Assembly (NCBI GenBank): GCA_002314935.1
Contig: DCHW01000028.1
Coordinates: forward strand, 1 to 46,673
DNA from: Clostridiales bacterium UBA1742
GTDB taxonomy: Bacteria > Bacillota > Clostridia > TANB77 > CAG-508
Direction of reading: 5' to 3'
Length of the DNA: 46,673 bases
Shown here: piece after piece, positions 19,702 to 27,709 of the stretch
How the letters are laid out: every line of letters begins with the position of its first letter
How positions within the stretch are numbered: position 1 is the first letter of the stretch
Notes under the pieces: model-generated
Database searches by the model: none
Seen by the model: only the letters and a program-made list of their open reading frames with translations
Told to the model about the DNA's origin: nothing
Position numbers and translations under genes: made by a program

Positions 19702-20211
19702 TTAATTTTTTAGATATTTTTTTAATTTATTTAATATTTTATCTTTTCTGCTTTCTACTGTTGTAAATGGAATACCCTTATTCTCTGCATATTCTCTAAT
19801 AGTTTTTTGTTCATAATATAATGCTTTAATTAATTCATACTCATCATTAGATAATTTTAATAAAGCCTCTTTTAGTTTTTCTATTTCCATTTTTTGTTCA
19901 ACCTCTTGTTCTACATTGCAATTTAAATCTGGAATGGTATCTTTATAATTAATATCATCTTCATCTTCTTGGTCATAAGAAAAAACATTTTTATGACTTT
20001 CTGCTCTATTTATATATCTTAATCTATTTGCTTCACTCTCAAAAATTTTATATTCACTTTTAGAGACTTCTAATAATATACCTGATAATTTTATAAACTT
20101 CTTGCTTCTATATGTAATATATGTTTTTCTTTTATCATTTAATTCCTTATATGTAATTTCTTTATAATGTCCTGTTTTTGTTTTTATAAAACATCTATCA
20201 TTTTCTTTCAT
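19702..20211 (-). CDS. sigma-70 region 4-like regulator
   Basis: 169 aa. The C-terminal 60 residues form a sigma region 4 / helix-turn-helix domain: LKEALLKLSNDEYELIKALY, then YAENKGIPFTTVESRKDKIL as the recognition helix. The middle is acidic (YDQEDEDDINYKDTIPDL). The N-terminus KENDRCFIKTKTGHYKEITY resembles the element-encoded sigma-like proteins of Tn1549-type ICEs, which are thought to control element genes. A 13-bp-arm palindrome sits directly upstream of its start, and a terminator-like hairpin stands further out, suggesting autoregulation or attenuation. Confidence 0.75.
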   Translation of the reverse strand: MKENDRCFIKTKTGHYKEITYKELNDKRKTYITYRSKKFIKLSGILLEVSKSEYKIFESEANRLRYINRAESHKNVFSYDQEDEDDINYKDTIPDLNCNVEQEVEQKMEIEKLKEALLKLSNDEYELIKALYYEQKTIREYAENKGIPFTTVESRKDKILNKLKKYLKN

Positions 20212-20225
20212 TGTTTTACCTCCAC

Positions 20226-20252
20226 TTAAATTTCAAAATTTTTGAAATTTAA
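20226..20252. promoter_or_regulatory. palindrome (possible operator) at the sigma-like gene start
   Basis: A perfect inverted repeat with 13-bp arms and a 1-nt centre; the arm is TTAAATTTCAAAA. It begins 15 bp upstream of the start codon at 20211 and covers the likely ribosome binding region. A repressor site or an RNA hairpin that blocks translation are both possible. Confidence 0.5.
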
Positions 20253-20288
20253 ATAAAGGCGGACTATGGCATTTAGGAGTAATAAAAA

Positions 20289-20324
20289 AGACGCTAGAAC
20301 ATTTTATTAAACGCTCTAACGTCT
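20289..20324 (-). terminator. terminator/attenuator in the leader of the sigma-like gene
   Basis: The minus-strand stem GACGTTAGAGC / GTTCTAGCGTC (20289-20324) is followed by TTTTTT. The 607-bp gap 20212-20818 otherwise holds tandem copies of ATTTTTTAGAA near 20665-20712 and no gene I can support. Confidence 0.5.
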
Positions 20325-20664
20325 CAAAAACAAAACAAACAAAAACAATTTTGTTTTCTCTAGGTTTATCTACTATAAAAATAAAATCAATAAATTCAAT
20401 TTTTTTATTCACAAAAACCACCCCTTTCGGCTATTACCTAATTAGAGTGGAGTTAAAAATTTATATAAAAATTAAAATTATATATTTTTTTACAGTTATT
20501 ACATTTTTTCTGCTCCTCCTCACACAAAATAAAAGCCCATTATTAATAATTTTTATCTTTTGCTTCCTAATAATGTTATCAGATGTTAAACTCACACATA
20601 CTAGGCTTTTAAATTGCTGTTATTATACAATGCTTTGCTATTGAAATTTCATTTTTTGCAATAT

Positions 20665-20712
20665 TTTGGAAAATTTTAGAATTTTTTGGAATTTTTTAGA
20701 ATTTTTTAGAAA
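20665..20712 (+). repeat. short tandem repeat ATTTTTTAGAA
   Basis: Four to five imperfect copies of ATTTTTTAGAA / ATTTTTTGGAA stand 34 bp before the response-regulator promoter. The copies are near 11 bp, close to one helical turn, which would suit cooperative protein binding. This is inference. Confidence 0.4.
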
Positions 20713-20745
20713 AAGTCATTTTTCCCTACAAATTCAACGGAAGTA

Positions 20746-20774
20746 TTGATTTTTTATTAAATATATGATAAGAT
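20746..20774 (+). promoter_or_regulatory. promoter of the response-regulator gene
   Basis: TTGATT (20746-20751), a 17-bp spacer, then TAAGAT (20769-20774). The gene starts 44 bp downstream with an AGGAGG ribosome binding site. Confidence 0.55.
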
Positions 20775-20818
20775 TATGTTAATTTGTAGAATATTTGAAT
20801 ATTTTAGGAGGAAACATT

Positions 20819-21532
20819 ATGATTGAAATTCTTATTGCAGATGATAATGCTATCCTAGCACAGCAATTATCAAATAATCTAACAAAGGAAAAAGATTTTA
20901 AAATACTTAAAATATCTAAAAATGGAAAAGAAGCAATAGAAGATTATCTATCATTAAACCTTGATGTCCTTATACTAGATCTTGATATGCCCATAATGAA
21001 TGGACTAGAAGTTATAAATTATTTATCTAATTTACCATCTGTCTCGGATAGCAAAGATATTATTGTGCTGTCTGGTTATGATTATTTTCGTTCTGAAATA
21101 TCAAATACCCAAAAAGTAAAATATGTTTTAAAAAGAAACACAGATAATAATAACCTATTATTTGAATTAATACGAGAAATTAAACAAGACCAAAAATACA
21201 AGCCATCTTTTAAAAAAGATGTTGAAAAATTTTTTAATAACTTAAATATGAAATCCTATAATAAAGGAACATTATATTTAAAAACAGCTATGGAAATAGT
21301 TTACTATACAAATAATGAATACTTTAATATTAGTAATTTAACACGCGAAATTGCATTACGAAATAATATTCCTTATAATCATAATATTCAATCTAATATG
21401 GACAAAACAGTAGATTCTATCTACAAAAAACATTGTAATAAAGAAACTCTAGAAAATATTTTTAAAACAGACTATCAATTATCTACAAAAGAATTTATCG
21501 TTCGTTCTATTGATTATATAAATAAAAATTAA
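20819..21532 (+). CDS. Spo0A-like response regulator
   Basis: 237 aa from the ATG at 20819, chosen for its AGGAGG 6 nt upstream (an earlier in-frame start at 20795 lacks one). The receiver domain has ILIADDN (acidic pair), LILDLDMPIMNG (phospho-acceptor Asp) and a KYVLKRN Lys block. The C-terminal domain (residues about 130-237) resembles the Spo0A DNA-binding domain: YLKTAMEIVYYTNNEYFNIS, then NLTREIALRNNIPYNHNIQ and the final helices. It is the only large plus-strand gene in the left arm of the ICE. No sensor kinase is near, so the phosphate source would be a host relay. Confidence 0.85.
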   Translation: MIEILIADDNAILAQQLSNNLTKEKDFKILKISKNGKEAIEDYLSLNLDVLILDLDMPIMNGLEVINYLSNLPSVSDSKDIIVLSGYDYFRSEISNTQKVKYVLKRNTDNNNLLFELIREIKQDQKYKPSFKKDVEKFFNNLNMKSYNKGTLYLKTAMEIVYYTNNEYFNISNLTREIALRNNIPYNHNIQSNMDKTVDSIYKKHCNKETLENIFKTDYQLSTKEFIVRSIDYINKN

Positions 21533-21535
21533 AAA

Positions 21536-21560
21536 AGGCTTCAGTTTGTACTGAAGTCTT
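21536..21560. terminator. bidirectional terminator
   Basis: CTTCAG / CTGAAG (21539-21544, 21551-21556) lies between the convergent ends of the response-regulator gene and the 74-aa ORF, with A- and T-rich flanks on both sides. Confidence 0.65.
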
Positions 21561-21784
21561 CATTTTAGTTTCAAAAACAATTTATATGAATATTTAACAG
21601 CATTTACAAATGTATCTTCTAACATTTGGTCTTCTGCAACAATAAAACTATCAATAATATTTTCAAATGTCTCTTTATCTTCTTTTGACAGTTTTGTTAC
21701 AAATAATTGTTGCTTATCTGCAGAGCAATTAAATAATTCTTTATACTCATTAGTTTGTTTTAATGTTTTTTTGAAAATATTCAT
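21560..21784 (-). CDS. hypothetical small helical protein
   Basis: 74 aa, MNIFKKTLKQTNEYKELFNC, charged and helical, with one Cys near residue 20 and no membrane segment. I recognise no family. The 295 bp upstream (21785-22079) are very AT-rich, contain a 16-bp palindrome around 21898-21913 (TAGATTA/TAATCTA) and hold no gene. Confidence 0.5.
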   Translation of the reverse strand: MNIFKKTLKQTNEYKELFNCSADKQQLFVTKLSKEDKETFENIIDSFIVAEDQMLEDTFVNAVKYSYKLFLKLK

Positions 21785-22079
21785 TATAAATCTTTCTTAA
21801 CTCCTTATCTTCCATTGGTTAACCTCACCTCACTTTTAATATTGTGTGTGATGTTAACTCTGTATTAATATGTTGTCAAGTAAAAAAAGATAAATACTAG
21901 ATTATTTAATCTAATTTATTGTCTAAATTTGATATAAGTTGATATCCTTTTTTTTGATATATAATGTTTTTATCTTTTCTTCTAATTGATTATCTATTTA
22001 CTATATAAATATTATTCTTGTGTATTAAATATTTATTTTAACAGTTTTAATACATATGATTTGCAAGAAAACATTATTT

Positions 22080-23828
22080 TCAATCCAACTCTTTATTAAC
22101 TTGCACAGTTTTTTCTTCTGGTAATGTTTTTACTACTTGAGTTTGTTTTTGAAATCCACTAAGCCTTCTATTTTCTTCTAGATTTGTAAAAGACGTTTCT
22201 AAGGCATCTGGTTTAAAGACTCCTTGTTGATTGTCATTATCAATTTCTTCTAATGTTGTTTTTTGCTTCTCATTAAGCTTTGAATTATAGTTTTCATCTA
22301 ATACTGATGCGTGTGTAATATACCTATACATTTTATCTGTAAATGAAGATTTCCCTAAAGACCATATTGTTGAGCCTATTAATTTTCCTTTAGCCACTAA
22401 TTCCTCAATTTTTGAAAATAGTCTTTTTTGCTTTTCTTGCATTATTTTAGCTAAATTTTTATTGCCTTCAACATTTTTTTCATAAGCTACATCTTCTTCT
22501 GTAACTTCACATGATAATCCAGTTTGTTTAGTTATATCATCTACAGTTTCTTCTAATTGTTCTGGTTCAGTTTCTGTACATAGATGTGCTTCCAAACCAA
22601 TATTATCTATTATTGTTTGATTTTCATTAAATTTTAGGAATCCGTTTTCGTCGATTGAAATACCTTTTTCTAATAAAGTTTTCTTTATTTCATCATTAAC
22701 TTTTATTCCTCCATTTTTTCTTATTTCTTCTTGTTTTTGCTGTATTCTATTTACAATATCAATCATAGCTTGTCTTTTTTCTGGAATAACCCAATTCCAA
22801 TCATTATATGTAAAAGTTGCATTTGGTAACACTGTTCTAGCAACAACAGCCATTTCACATAAATCATCTAAATCAAGATATTTCTGCCATCCAGTTTGAC
22901 TACGCTCTACAAATCCAGCTTCTTTATATATTGGATGTCCTTCTTTATCTTCATCTATTTGTATCTTTTCTCCATTTTCATCTAATTCATATTCGGTAAA
23001 AATATCTTTCTTTTCAGCAGTACCTGGATTATATATTAATTCATTAAAAATATCTACTGCTGATATTTTATCGCCATACTTACTTCCAATTTCAATAACA
23101 TATTTCATTAAGCTATCTTTAAGTTCTTCTTTACATTCATTTTCTGTTATTTCACCATTTTCTATTTTCTTGCTTAAATAATCATTATATATATTGGGAA
23201 AATCAGAATACATCATAAAAGTATTTATTTTTGTATTAATATCGTGCTTTCTAGCAAATTTCATCATTCTATCAATATTCCCAGAACAAAATGTTTTCCC
23301 ATCTATTGCAACAAAATCCGAATATCTACCACATGTATCCATAGTAATTCTGTTATATTCACTTTTTCCATCTTTATCAAACATATGATTATATAAATTT
23401 CTTACATCTTCTGGTTTCATTTCTAAAATTCCAGGCTTTGCTGAAAAATCAGTTTCTTTTAATCCTTTTAAAATTGAAGTATTTAACTTTTCGCAATCTT
23501 CTTTAGTCATTCCATAATTTTGTAATTTTTCATATAAAGCACTAGCTACATTACTAGAATTACAAATATCTCTATTAGTATTATTTTTTTCTCCATAAAC
23601 TTGCATAATTACTTCAGCTACATCTATATTTTTACATACTGATGATATAACATATTTTAAGGCAAAGCCTTCTCTACCATTACTATATCCATTAGCTCTT
23701 TCTGCTAATTTTGATATATAATCATTTATACAAATATCTTGCTCTTCTATACTTTCAACATCATCAATTATAGAAAGTAAATCTACTAATTGTTGATTAA
23801 GAGTAATTCCTTTGACATTCTCTGCCAT
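22080..23828 (-). CDS. GH10 (endo-xylanase)-like protein without signal peptide, with shared C-terminal tail
   Basis: 582 aa. Residues about 150-480 look like a glycoside hydrolase family 10 barrel: TFMMYSDFPNIYNDYLS, then VDIFNELIYN (the NE acid/base motif), TFTYNDWNWV, GLEAHLCTETEP, and TEEDV where the nucleophile strand of GH10 usually reads TE(L/F)D. There is no signal peptide or anchor, which is odd for a xylanase. The last 34 residues (LEENRRLSGFQKQTQVVKTL and onward) recur almost unchanged at the end of the unrelated protein at 24758-26530. A role as a protein exported through the element's own secretion system is one reading; a non-enzymatic barrel is another. Confidence 0.65.
   Translation of the reverse strand: MAENVKGITLNQQLVDLLSIIDDVESIEEQDICINDYISKLAERANGYSNGREGFALKYVISSVCKNIDVAEVIMQVYGEKNNTNRDICNSSNVASALYEKLQNYGMTKEDCEKLNTSILKGLKETDFSAKPGILEMKPEDVRNLYNHMFDKDGKSEYNRITMDTCGRYSDFVAIDGKTFCSGNIDRMMKFARKHDINTKINTFMMYSDFPNIYNDYLSKKIENGEITENECKEELKDSLMKYVIEIGSKYGDKISAVDIFNELIYNPGTAEKKDIFTEYELDENGEKIQIDEDKEGHPIYKEAGFVERSQTGWQKYLDLDDLCEMAVVARTVLPNATFTYNDWNWVIPEKRQAMIDIVNRIQQKQEEIRKNGGIKVNDEIKKTLLEKGISIDENGFLKFNENQTIIDNIGLEAHLCTETEPEQLEETVDDITKQTGLSCEVTEEDVAYEKNVEGNKNLAKIMQEKQKRLFSKIEELVAKGKLIGSTIWSLGKSSFTDKMYRYITHASVLDENYNSKLNEKQKTTLEEIDNDNQQGVFKPDALETSFTNLEENRRLSGFQKQTQVVKTLPEEKTVQVNKELD
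22083..22190 (-). repeat. copy A of a C-terminal coding repeat
   Basis: About 105 bp, roughly 80 percent identical by eye to 24772-24877. It encodes the same tail: NRRLSGFQ(K/R)QTQV(V/I)KTL, then EKTVQVNK. Confidence 0.85.
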
Positions 23829-23874
23829 AACGTTCCTCCATTAAATATTTTAATACATACTAAAATATGCTAAT

Positions 23875-23945
23875 TTGTCTTTTCTTCATTTTCATGGTAT
23901 AATTTAAGTACAAATATTCGTCAGTACAGCGAATTAAATTGTACT
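23875..23945 (+). promoter_or_regulatory. promoter with 5' hairpin, module 1
   Basis: TTGTCT (23875-23880), a 17-bp spacer, and TATAAT (23898-23903) preceded by TGG. The transcript start falls at an inverted repeat, AGTACAA / TTGTACT (23907-23945), in the leader. The same arrangement recurs upstream of 26804. Confidence 0.6.
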
Positions 23946-24000
23946 AACTTTATAAAGGTTATCTATATTATGATAACTTAATAAAGTGTTAGGAGTTCAA

Positions 24001-24219
24001 ATGAAATTGAAAAAGAAAAAGGTTTACAGATTTTCCGACAGCGATACTCCTCTTACAAAGGAACAGTTGTCAACTTACAGTTCTCTTTCCAAATTTTTCG
24101 TTTGGGATAATGGCGAAGTTACATATATTCCACCAGAAATGCCTGTGGCTGACCAGTTAAGATACTGTGTTGGTGGAAAGTTTATGTACAAAGACCAGCT
24201 CGAAGAGTTGATTTCCTAA
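24001..24219 (+). CDS. small orphan protein, module 1
   Basis: 72 aa from ATG 24001 (AGGAG 5 nt upstream), MKLKKKKVYRFSDSDTPLTK to KFMYKDQLEELIS. Soluble, aromatic-rich, with no family I recognise. Codon use is less AT-biased than the neighbours (CAG, GAC, AGC, CTC), which suggests a different origin. It has its own promoter, hairpin leader and terminator and is divergent from the GH10-like gene, so a partner, chaperone or immunity role for that gene is conceivable but unproven. No CGG in frame. Confidence 0.65.
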   Translation: MKLKKKKVYRFSDSDTPLTKEQLSTYSSLSKFFVWDNGEVTYIPPEMPVADQLRYCVGGKFMYKDQLEELIS

Positions 24220-24232
24220 CAACGAAAAAAAA

Positions 24233-24272
24233 GAAAACTTATTTCTTTACCTCGTAAGAGGTTTCTTTTTTT
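24233..24272 (+). terminator. rho-independent terminator, module 1
   Basis: ACCTC-GTAA-GAGGT (24249-24262), extended by flanking AAGAAA/TTTCTT and followed by TTCTTTTTTT. Confidence 0.75.
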
Positions 24273-24305
24273 ATTGATTAATTAATTTTTATAGATTTAC
24301 ATCAA

Positions 24306-24758
24306 CTACTTTAAATGTAAAAACCTTAAGATTTTATTTATTACTTTTTTAAATATTGACTCTTCATATTTAATCATTTTTAAATTTTCATCTTGTTTAA
24401 TATTATCTTTTATTATAGTTTCTTCTTTTTTCTTAAAGATATTATCTGGATTATATTTTTCTCTCAATTCTTCTTGATATTTATTTTCATTTCTGACTAA
24501 CTTTTCAATAATATTTTTTTTCTCTGTTTCATCTGCCCAATAATTATATTTAAATACAACTAATGTATCTTTTGTTTCCTCAGAAATATTTTGCTCTTCT
24601 AAAGGCTTTGTAATATCAACATCTATAAAATATTTTGAATTGCTATTTTGTTCTATTAAACTTAATAATTGTTTTGGCAGTTTTTCTATATATGATTTAG
24701 GAAAGAACTCTAATAAACAATAGATTTGTGAAAAAGTTTGTATATTGGTTTCATTCAT
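24306..24758 (-). CDS. hypothetical protein coupled to the large tail-bearing gene
   Basis: 150 aa, MNETNIQTFSQIYCLLEFFP. The first 110 residues have a compact pattern (YIEKLPKQLLSLIEQNSNS, DITKPLEEQNISEETKD, LVVFKYNYWADETEKKNII) that resembles an uncharacterised family seen widely in Clostridia. The last 40 are basic. Its ATG overlaps the stop of the gene at 24758-26530 by one base, a sign of tight coupling. The function is unknown. Confidence 0.6.
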   Translation of the reverse strand: MNETNIQTFSQIYCLLEFFPKSYIEKLPKQLLSLIEQNSNSKYFIDVDITKPLEEQNISEETKDTLVVFKYNYWADETEKKNIIEKLVRNENKYQEELREKYNPDNIFKKKEETIIKDNIKQDENLKMIKYEESIFKKVINKILRFLHLK

Positions 24759-26530
24759 TATTTTTCCTCCAATCTCTTATTAACTTGCACAGTTTTTTCA
24801 TGCGATAATGTTTTTATTACTTGTGTTTGTCGTTGAAATCCACTAAGTCTTCTATTTTCGTCTAAATTTCCGTAAAATGATTCTATTTCATCTGGTTCAA
24901 ATACTTCTTTTATTGTTTGTACTTGTTCATTATTTTTGGATGGTTCTTCTCTAAATGCTTCTTGAAAAACTTGTAAAAACGATTTTCCTTCTGTTTCTAT
25001 TATTTCCTGTTTTTCTCTATTGTTAATCAATTCTTGTTTATATTTTTGATATAAACTCATTGGCACTGTTGTCGGTAATCCTCTATAGTCTTCAAATGTA
25101 TATTCCATAGAATGCTCATTCTTTGGAGAATTATATTTAAAATAATTCTCCATTAATACATAGTATTTCTTGAACTTTTCAAACATTGCTTGTTTTTTTG
25201 TTGTGTCTTGTAATATTTGCGATAGTTCTTTCTTACATAAAGAAATAAGCTCTCTTATTATTTTGGTATTATTTATCCTTAATCTTCCATCGCTTTCTAA
25301 TGGGGTCTTTAATCCTTTCTCAGAATCATCTATATCTCTAGGGAATACTGCCTTTCTTATTTTCCTCCCCGTACTTTTTAGTGTTTGTTCACAATATGAA
25401 GGCTCAAATTTTACCACACTAGATAATGCCTTTAAAGAAAATCCATTCTCTTGTATTTTTCTTTTTGTTTCATAAGGCATAGTTTCATATAATGTAGCCA
25501 TAAATGCATTTAAAGAACTAAATTTTGTTCTATCATTATATGTACCTGCACCATCTTGTCCTAAATCAGCAAATCCAAACCAGTTTTCTAATGAGTTTTT
25601 TCCATTATTTGATAAACCTTGCGTCAAAAGTGGTGGCTCTCCAAAAGTTGCCACTGTTTCTGGATGTAATACACTTAATTCATCTAATATTTGTATATAA
25701 TCTAATAAATTCTCTTCTGAAATATATAATACTGTATTGTCCTTTGCCTCTTCTCCTTTATCTTGAGAACCCTTTATTGCATATGGAATTTTCTTACCTA
25801 TACACATTTTTATATAATCAGTTAAAAAGCTATCTGTTCTGTCAGATTTTTGAGGTGTATTTATATATATCCTATATGCATTTTTATTTTGTACTCTATA
25901 TAAATAATCTAGACTTCCTCCCTTTTTATCCATTGCTCCCCATATATCAGTAGAATCAACTAATTGTTGTGGTAATAAAGATATATCCAAATTAGCAGAA
26001 AAATCTTCTAAATTACTTAGATTTAAACTATGTATATAATCTAATTGTTCTTCAGTTATTTGTAAATTTGGATTTATTCCCTTTTCATTTAAAAAGACTT
26101 CTAAATCAATGCCATTGTATCCTATCGTATCATTCTTAAGTGAAATACATAATGTTCTTAATATATCCATTTTACACATATATCTATGTTCTTTGCTAAA
26201 TCCATTACTATATGATTGCTTACCAATTTGATCATCTAATTCCCTAGTATCTAATTCTTCTCCTCTTAATAAGGTTTCAAATGCAATAGAAAGTCCTCTA
26301 TCTATTCCTTCTATTTGCGTATCTTTAATTATTTCGCTATAAGTTCTTTTAGTAGGAGTTTCTATTTTGCATTTTTCTTTCCATTCAGCATAGTTTAATC
26401 CTATTGAATTACATCTTTCTATCAAATTATTTTCCACCAATTGCATATTTGGCTCAATTGTTACACCCATTACAAATTTTTTTATATCTTCGATAATTTG
26501 TAATTTAACCATTTCTTCAGCAACATTCAT
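24758..26530 (-). CDS. large cargo protein of unknown fold with shared C-terminal tail
   Basis: 590 aa, no signal peptide or membrane segment. The segment at about 230-330 (YRIYINTPQ, IPYAIKGSQDKGEEAKDN, TVLYISEENLLDYIQILDEL, HPETVATFGEPPLLTQGLS) loosely recalls the HopA1-type effector fold; I rate this as a hint only. Residues 480-560 are charged and low in order. The final 37 residues (NLDENRRLSGFQRQTQVIKTL and onward) match the end of the GH10-like protein. It is divergent from the small orphan gene at 26804, and 24306-24758 is coupled downstream. No in-frame CGG. Confidence 0.6.
   Translation of the reverse strand: MNVAEEMVKLQIIEDIKKFVMGVTIEPNMQLVENNLIERCNSIGLNYAEWKEKCKIETPTKRTYSEIIKDTQIEGIDRGLSIAFETLLRGEELDTRELDDQIGKQSYSNGFSKEHRYMCKMDILRTLCISLKNDTIGYNGIDLEVFLNEKGINPNLQITEEQLDYIHSLNLSNLEDFSANLDISLLPQQLVDSTDIWGAMDKKGGSLDYLYRVQNKNAYRIYINTPQKSDRTDSFLTDYIKMCIGKKIPYAIKGSQDKGEEAKDNTVLYISEENLLDYIQILDELSVLHPETVATFGEPPLLTQGLSNNGKNSLENWFGFADLGQDGAGTYNDRTKFSSLNAFMATLYETMPYETKRKIQENGFSLKALSSVVKFEPSYCEQTLKSTGRKIRKAVFPRDIDDSEKGLKTPLESDGRLRINNTKIIRELISLCKKELSQILQDTTKKQAMFEKFKKYYVLMENYFKYNSPKNEHSMEYTFEDYRGLPTTVPMSLYQKYKQELINNREKQEIIETEGKSFLQVFQEAFREEPSKNNEQVQTIKEVFEPDEIESFYGNLDENRRLSGFQRQTQVIKTLSHEKTVQVNKRLEEK
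24772..24877 (-). repeat. copy B of a C-terminal coding repeat
   Basis: Partner of 22083-22190. Identity drops sharply upstream of the NLDEN/NLEEN codons, so only the tail is shared between otherwise unrelated genes. Confidence 0.85.
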
Positions 26531-26691
26531 TATATTTTATTCTCCTACACTATCTCCCATTAAAGTATATAATTCTAATGCTTTTTCACATTTTTATTCA
26601 TAAACTTCCTATACTTATAAGTGATTATAGCATATCATATTTAGATTTTTTTTACAACAATTTAGTAAGCAATCTATTAAATTTATAAAAT

Positions 26692-26758
26692 TTGTGTTTT
26701 TGTGCCAATTATGGTATAATAAATTATGAAAAGCAAGTTTGTACTCCGTTTTTCATAA
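26692..26758 (+). promoter_or_regulatory. promoter with 5' hairpin, module 2
   Basis: TTGTGT (26692-26697), a 17-bp spacer, and TATAAT (26715-26720) preceded by TGG. The leader inverted repeat TTATGAAAA / TTTTCATAA spans 26724-26758, with GTAC in the loop. Layout as in module 1. The rest of 26531-26803 shows no gene. Confidence 0.6.
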
Positions 26759-26803
26759 GTGTATTTCTTAATATAAAAATAATTATTTTAGGAGGATTTT
26801 AAT

Positions 26804-27061
26804 ATGTTAGAAATGTCAAGGGAGAGTTTCTTCAACTATGTTAAAACATTGAAATGCGCAATGTTTAGTTACGTTCAAGGGAAAGACGTTGAACGGAATG
26901 GTAAGACAATACTTTCTATTCTAAAAGAATTTGATTTTGACATTGAGCTTAATAATCTGATATCTGTAAATACAAGTATAAAATATCAGGATATTGATTT
27001 CTATGTTGATAAATTATTCTTTAGTGATAATGGTCTTATTCATAAAGTAAATCTTTCTTAA
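26804..27061 (+). CDS. small orphan protein, module 2, with an in-frame CGG that does not fit the frameshift rule
   Basis: 85 aa, MLEMSRESFFNYVKTLKCAM to NGLIHKVNLS, with AGGAGG 7 nt upstream. No family recognised. Codon use is more mixed than in the neighbours. CGG at 26894-26896 is in frame (VERNGK). If CGG shifts the ribosome +1 here, the product ends after about ten further residues (EGMVRQYFLF, stop), a peptide of about 40 aa. Either this gene is a recent arrival still read with CGG as Arg, or it is truncated or regulated in this host. It is the only exception in the window. Confidence 0.55.
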   Translation: MLEMSRESFFNYVKTLKCAMFSYVQGKDVERNGKTILSILKEFDFDIELNNLISVNTSIKYQDIDFYVDKLFFSDNGLIHKVNLS

Positions 27062-27098
27062 TCTAATGTATGATAATAAAGAAATCTATATTTCTTTT

Positions 27099-27124
27099 CC
27101 ATCTCATAGTAGGTGGTTTTTTTT
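27099..27124 (+). terminator. terminator, module 2
   Basis: CCATC / GGTGG (27099-27103, 27112-27116) followed by eight T; it also touches the stop of the convergent ORF. Confidence 0.55.
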
Positions 27125-27382
27125 AGTAATCATTTTTATTGCTACTAATAATTCATTTTCTTTAACAATTTTTTCTTTGTAATCATAAAAATATCTTTGT
27201 CCTGTACTATAAACTTTATAATCTAAATTTGTTAATCTTGTTCTTGCTAAATTTAAAAAACAATACATTTCTTCTTCTGATAAATTTTCTCTAACTCTTA
27301 ATTCGTAAAATGTATATTTTATTATTTGCTCATTTTTTAATATCTTTTTATCTATATTATTACTTACATATTCAAGTGTCAT
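27104..27382 (-). CDS. hypothetical small ICE protein
   Basis: 92 aa from ATG 27382, MTLEYVSNNIDKKILKNEQI, chosen over a longer reading from 27451 because a GGTAGGA site precedes it and the extra 23 residues are an artificial hydrophobic stretch lying over the terminator. Helical and basic, ending MITKKNHLL. No family recognised. Confidence 0.5.
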   Translation of the reverse strand: MTLEYVSNNIDKKILKNEQIIKYTFYELRVRENLSEEEMYCFLNLARTRLTNLDYKVYSTGQRYFYDYKEKIVKENELLVAIKMITKKNHLL

Positions 27383-27438
27383 AATTATCCTACCTTCTGC
27401 TATATTATAACATATTATTAAAAAAATGCAAAAAAATA

Positions 27439-27466
27439 AAGGTACTAACAAAATTGCTAGTACCTT
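27439..27466 (-). terminator. terminator of the conjugation operon
   Basis: AAGGTACTA / TAGTACCTT (27439-27447, 27458-27466), followed on the minus strand by a T-rich tract. It stands after the last gene of the conjugation operon. Confidence 0.75.
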
Positions 27467-27473
27467 ATTACAT

Positions 27474-27656
27474 TTATCTTTCCTTTTCCCTAGAATAAAT
27501 CAAACTTTTAATTTCTTCTTGCAGAATATATCTACTCTCTATTGTATTTCCCTGCTCATTTATTATTTCAGCAAAATAGCCGTTTCCATCTTTATTCTTA
27601 ATAATTGCTTTATTTTTATTATTCAATTCAACTACATCAAATTGTTTTATATTCAT
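27474..27656 (-). CDS. small ICE protein (DUF4314-like size and pattern)
   Basis: 60 aa from ATG 27656, MNIKQFDVVELNNKNKAIIK, a small beta-rich domain (FAEIINEQGNTIESRYILQE). An AGGAG site stands 10 nt upstream. Proteins opening with FDVVELN and a KAII strand are common in Clostridia as stand-alone KOW/SH3-like domains. The family assignment is tentative. Confidence 0.5.
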   Translation of the reverse strand: MNIKQFDVVELNNKNKAIIKNKDGNGYFAEIINEQGNTIESRYILQEEIKSLIYSREKER

Positions 27657-27709
27657 TCTTCTTAATCTCCTCATTGCTATATTACCACATCCTTTTACTT
27701 TTTTCAACT

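Noticed and set aside
20233..20421. 62-aa minus-strand ORF in the control region
   Set aside because: It overlaps the palindrome and the attenuator hairpin, has no ribosome binding site and shows biased low-complexity composition.
20665..20712. The ATTTTTTAGAA repeats as a CRISPR-like or satellite array
   Set aside because: Only four to five imperfect 11-bp units without spacers; a control-region repeat is more likely.
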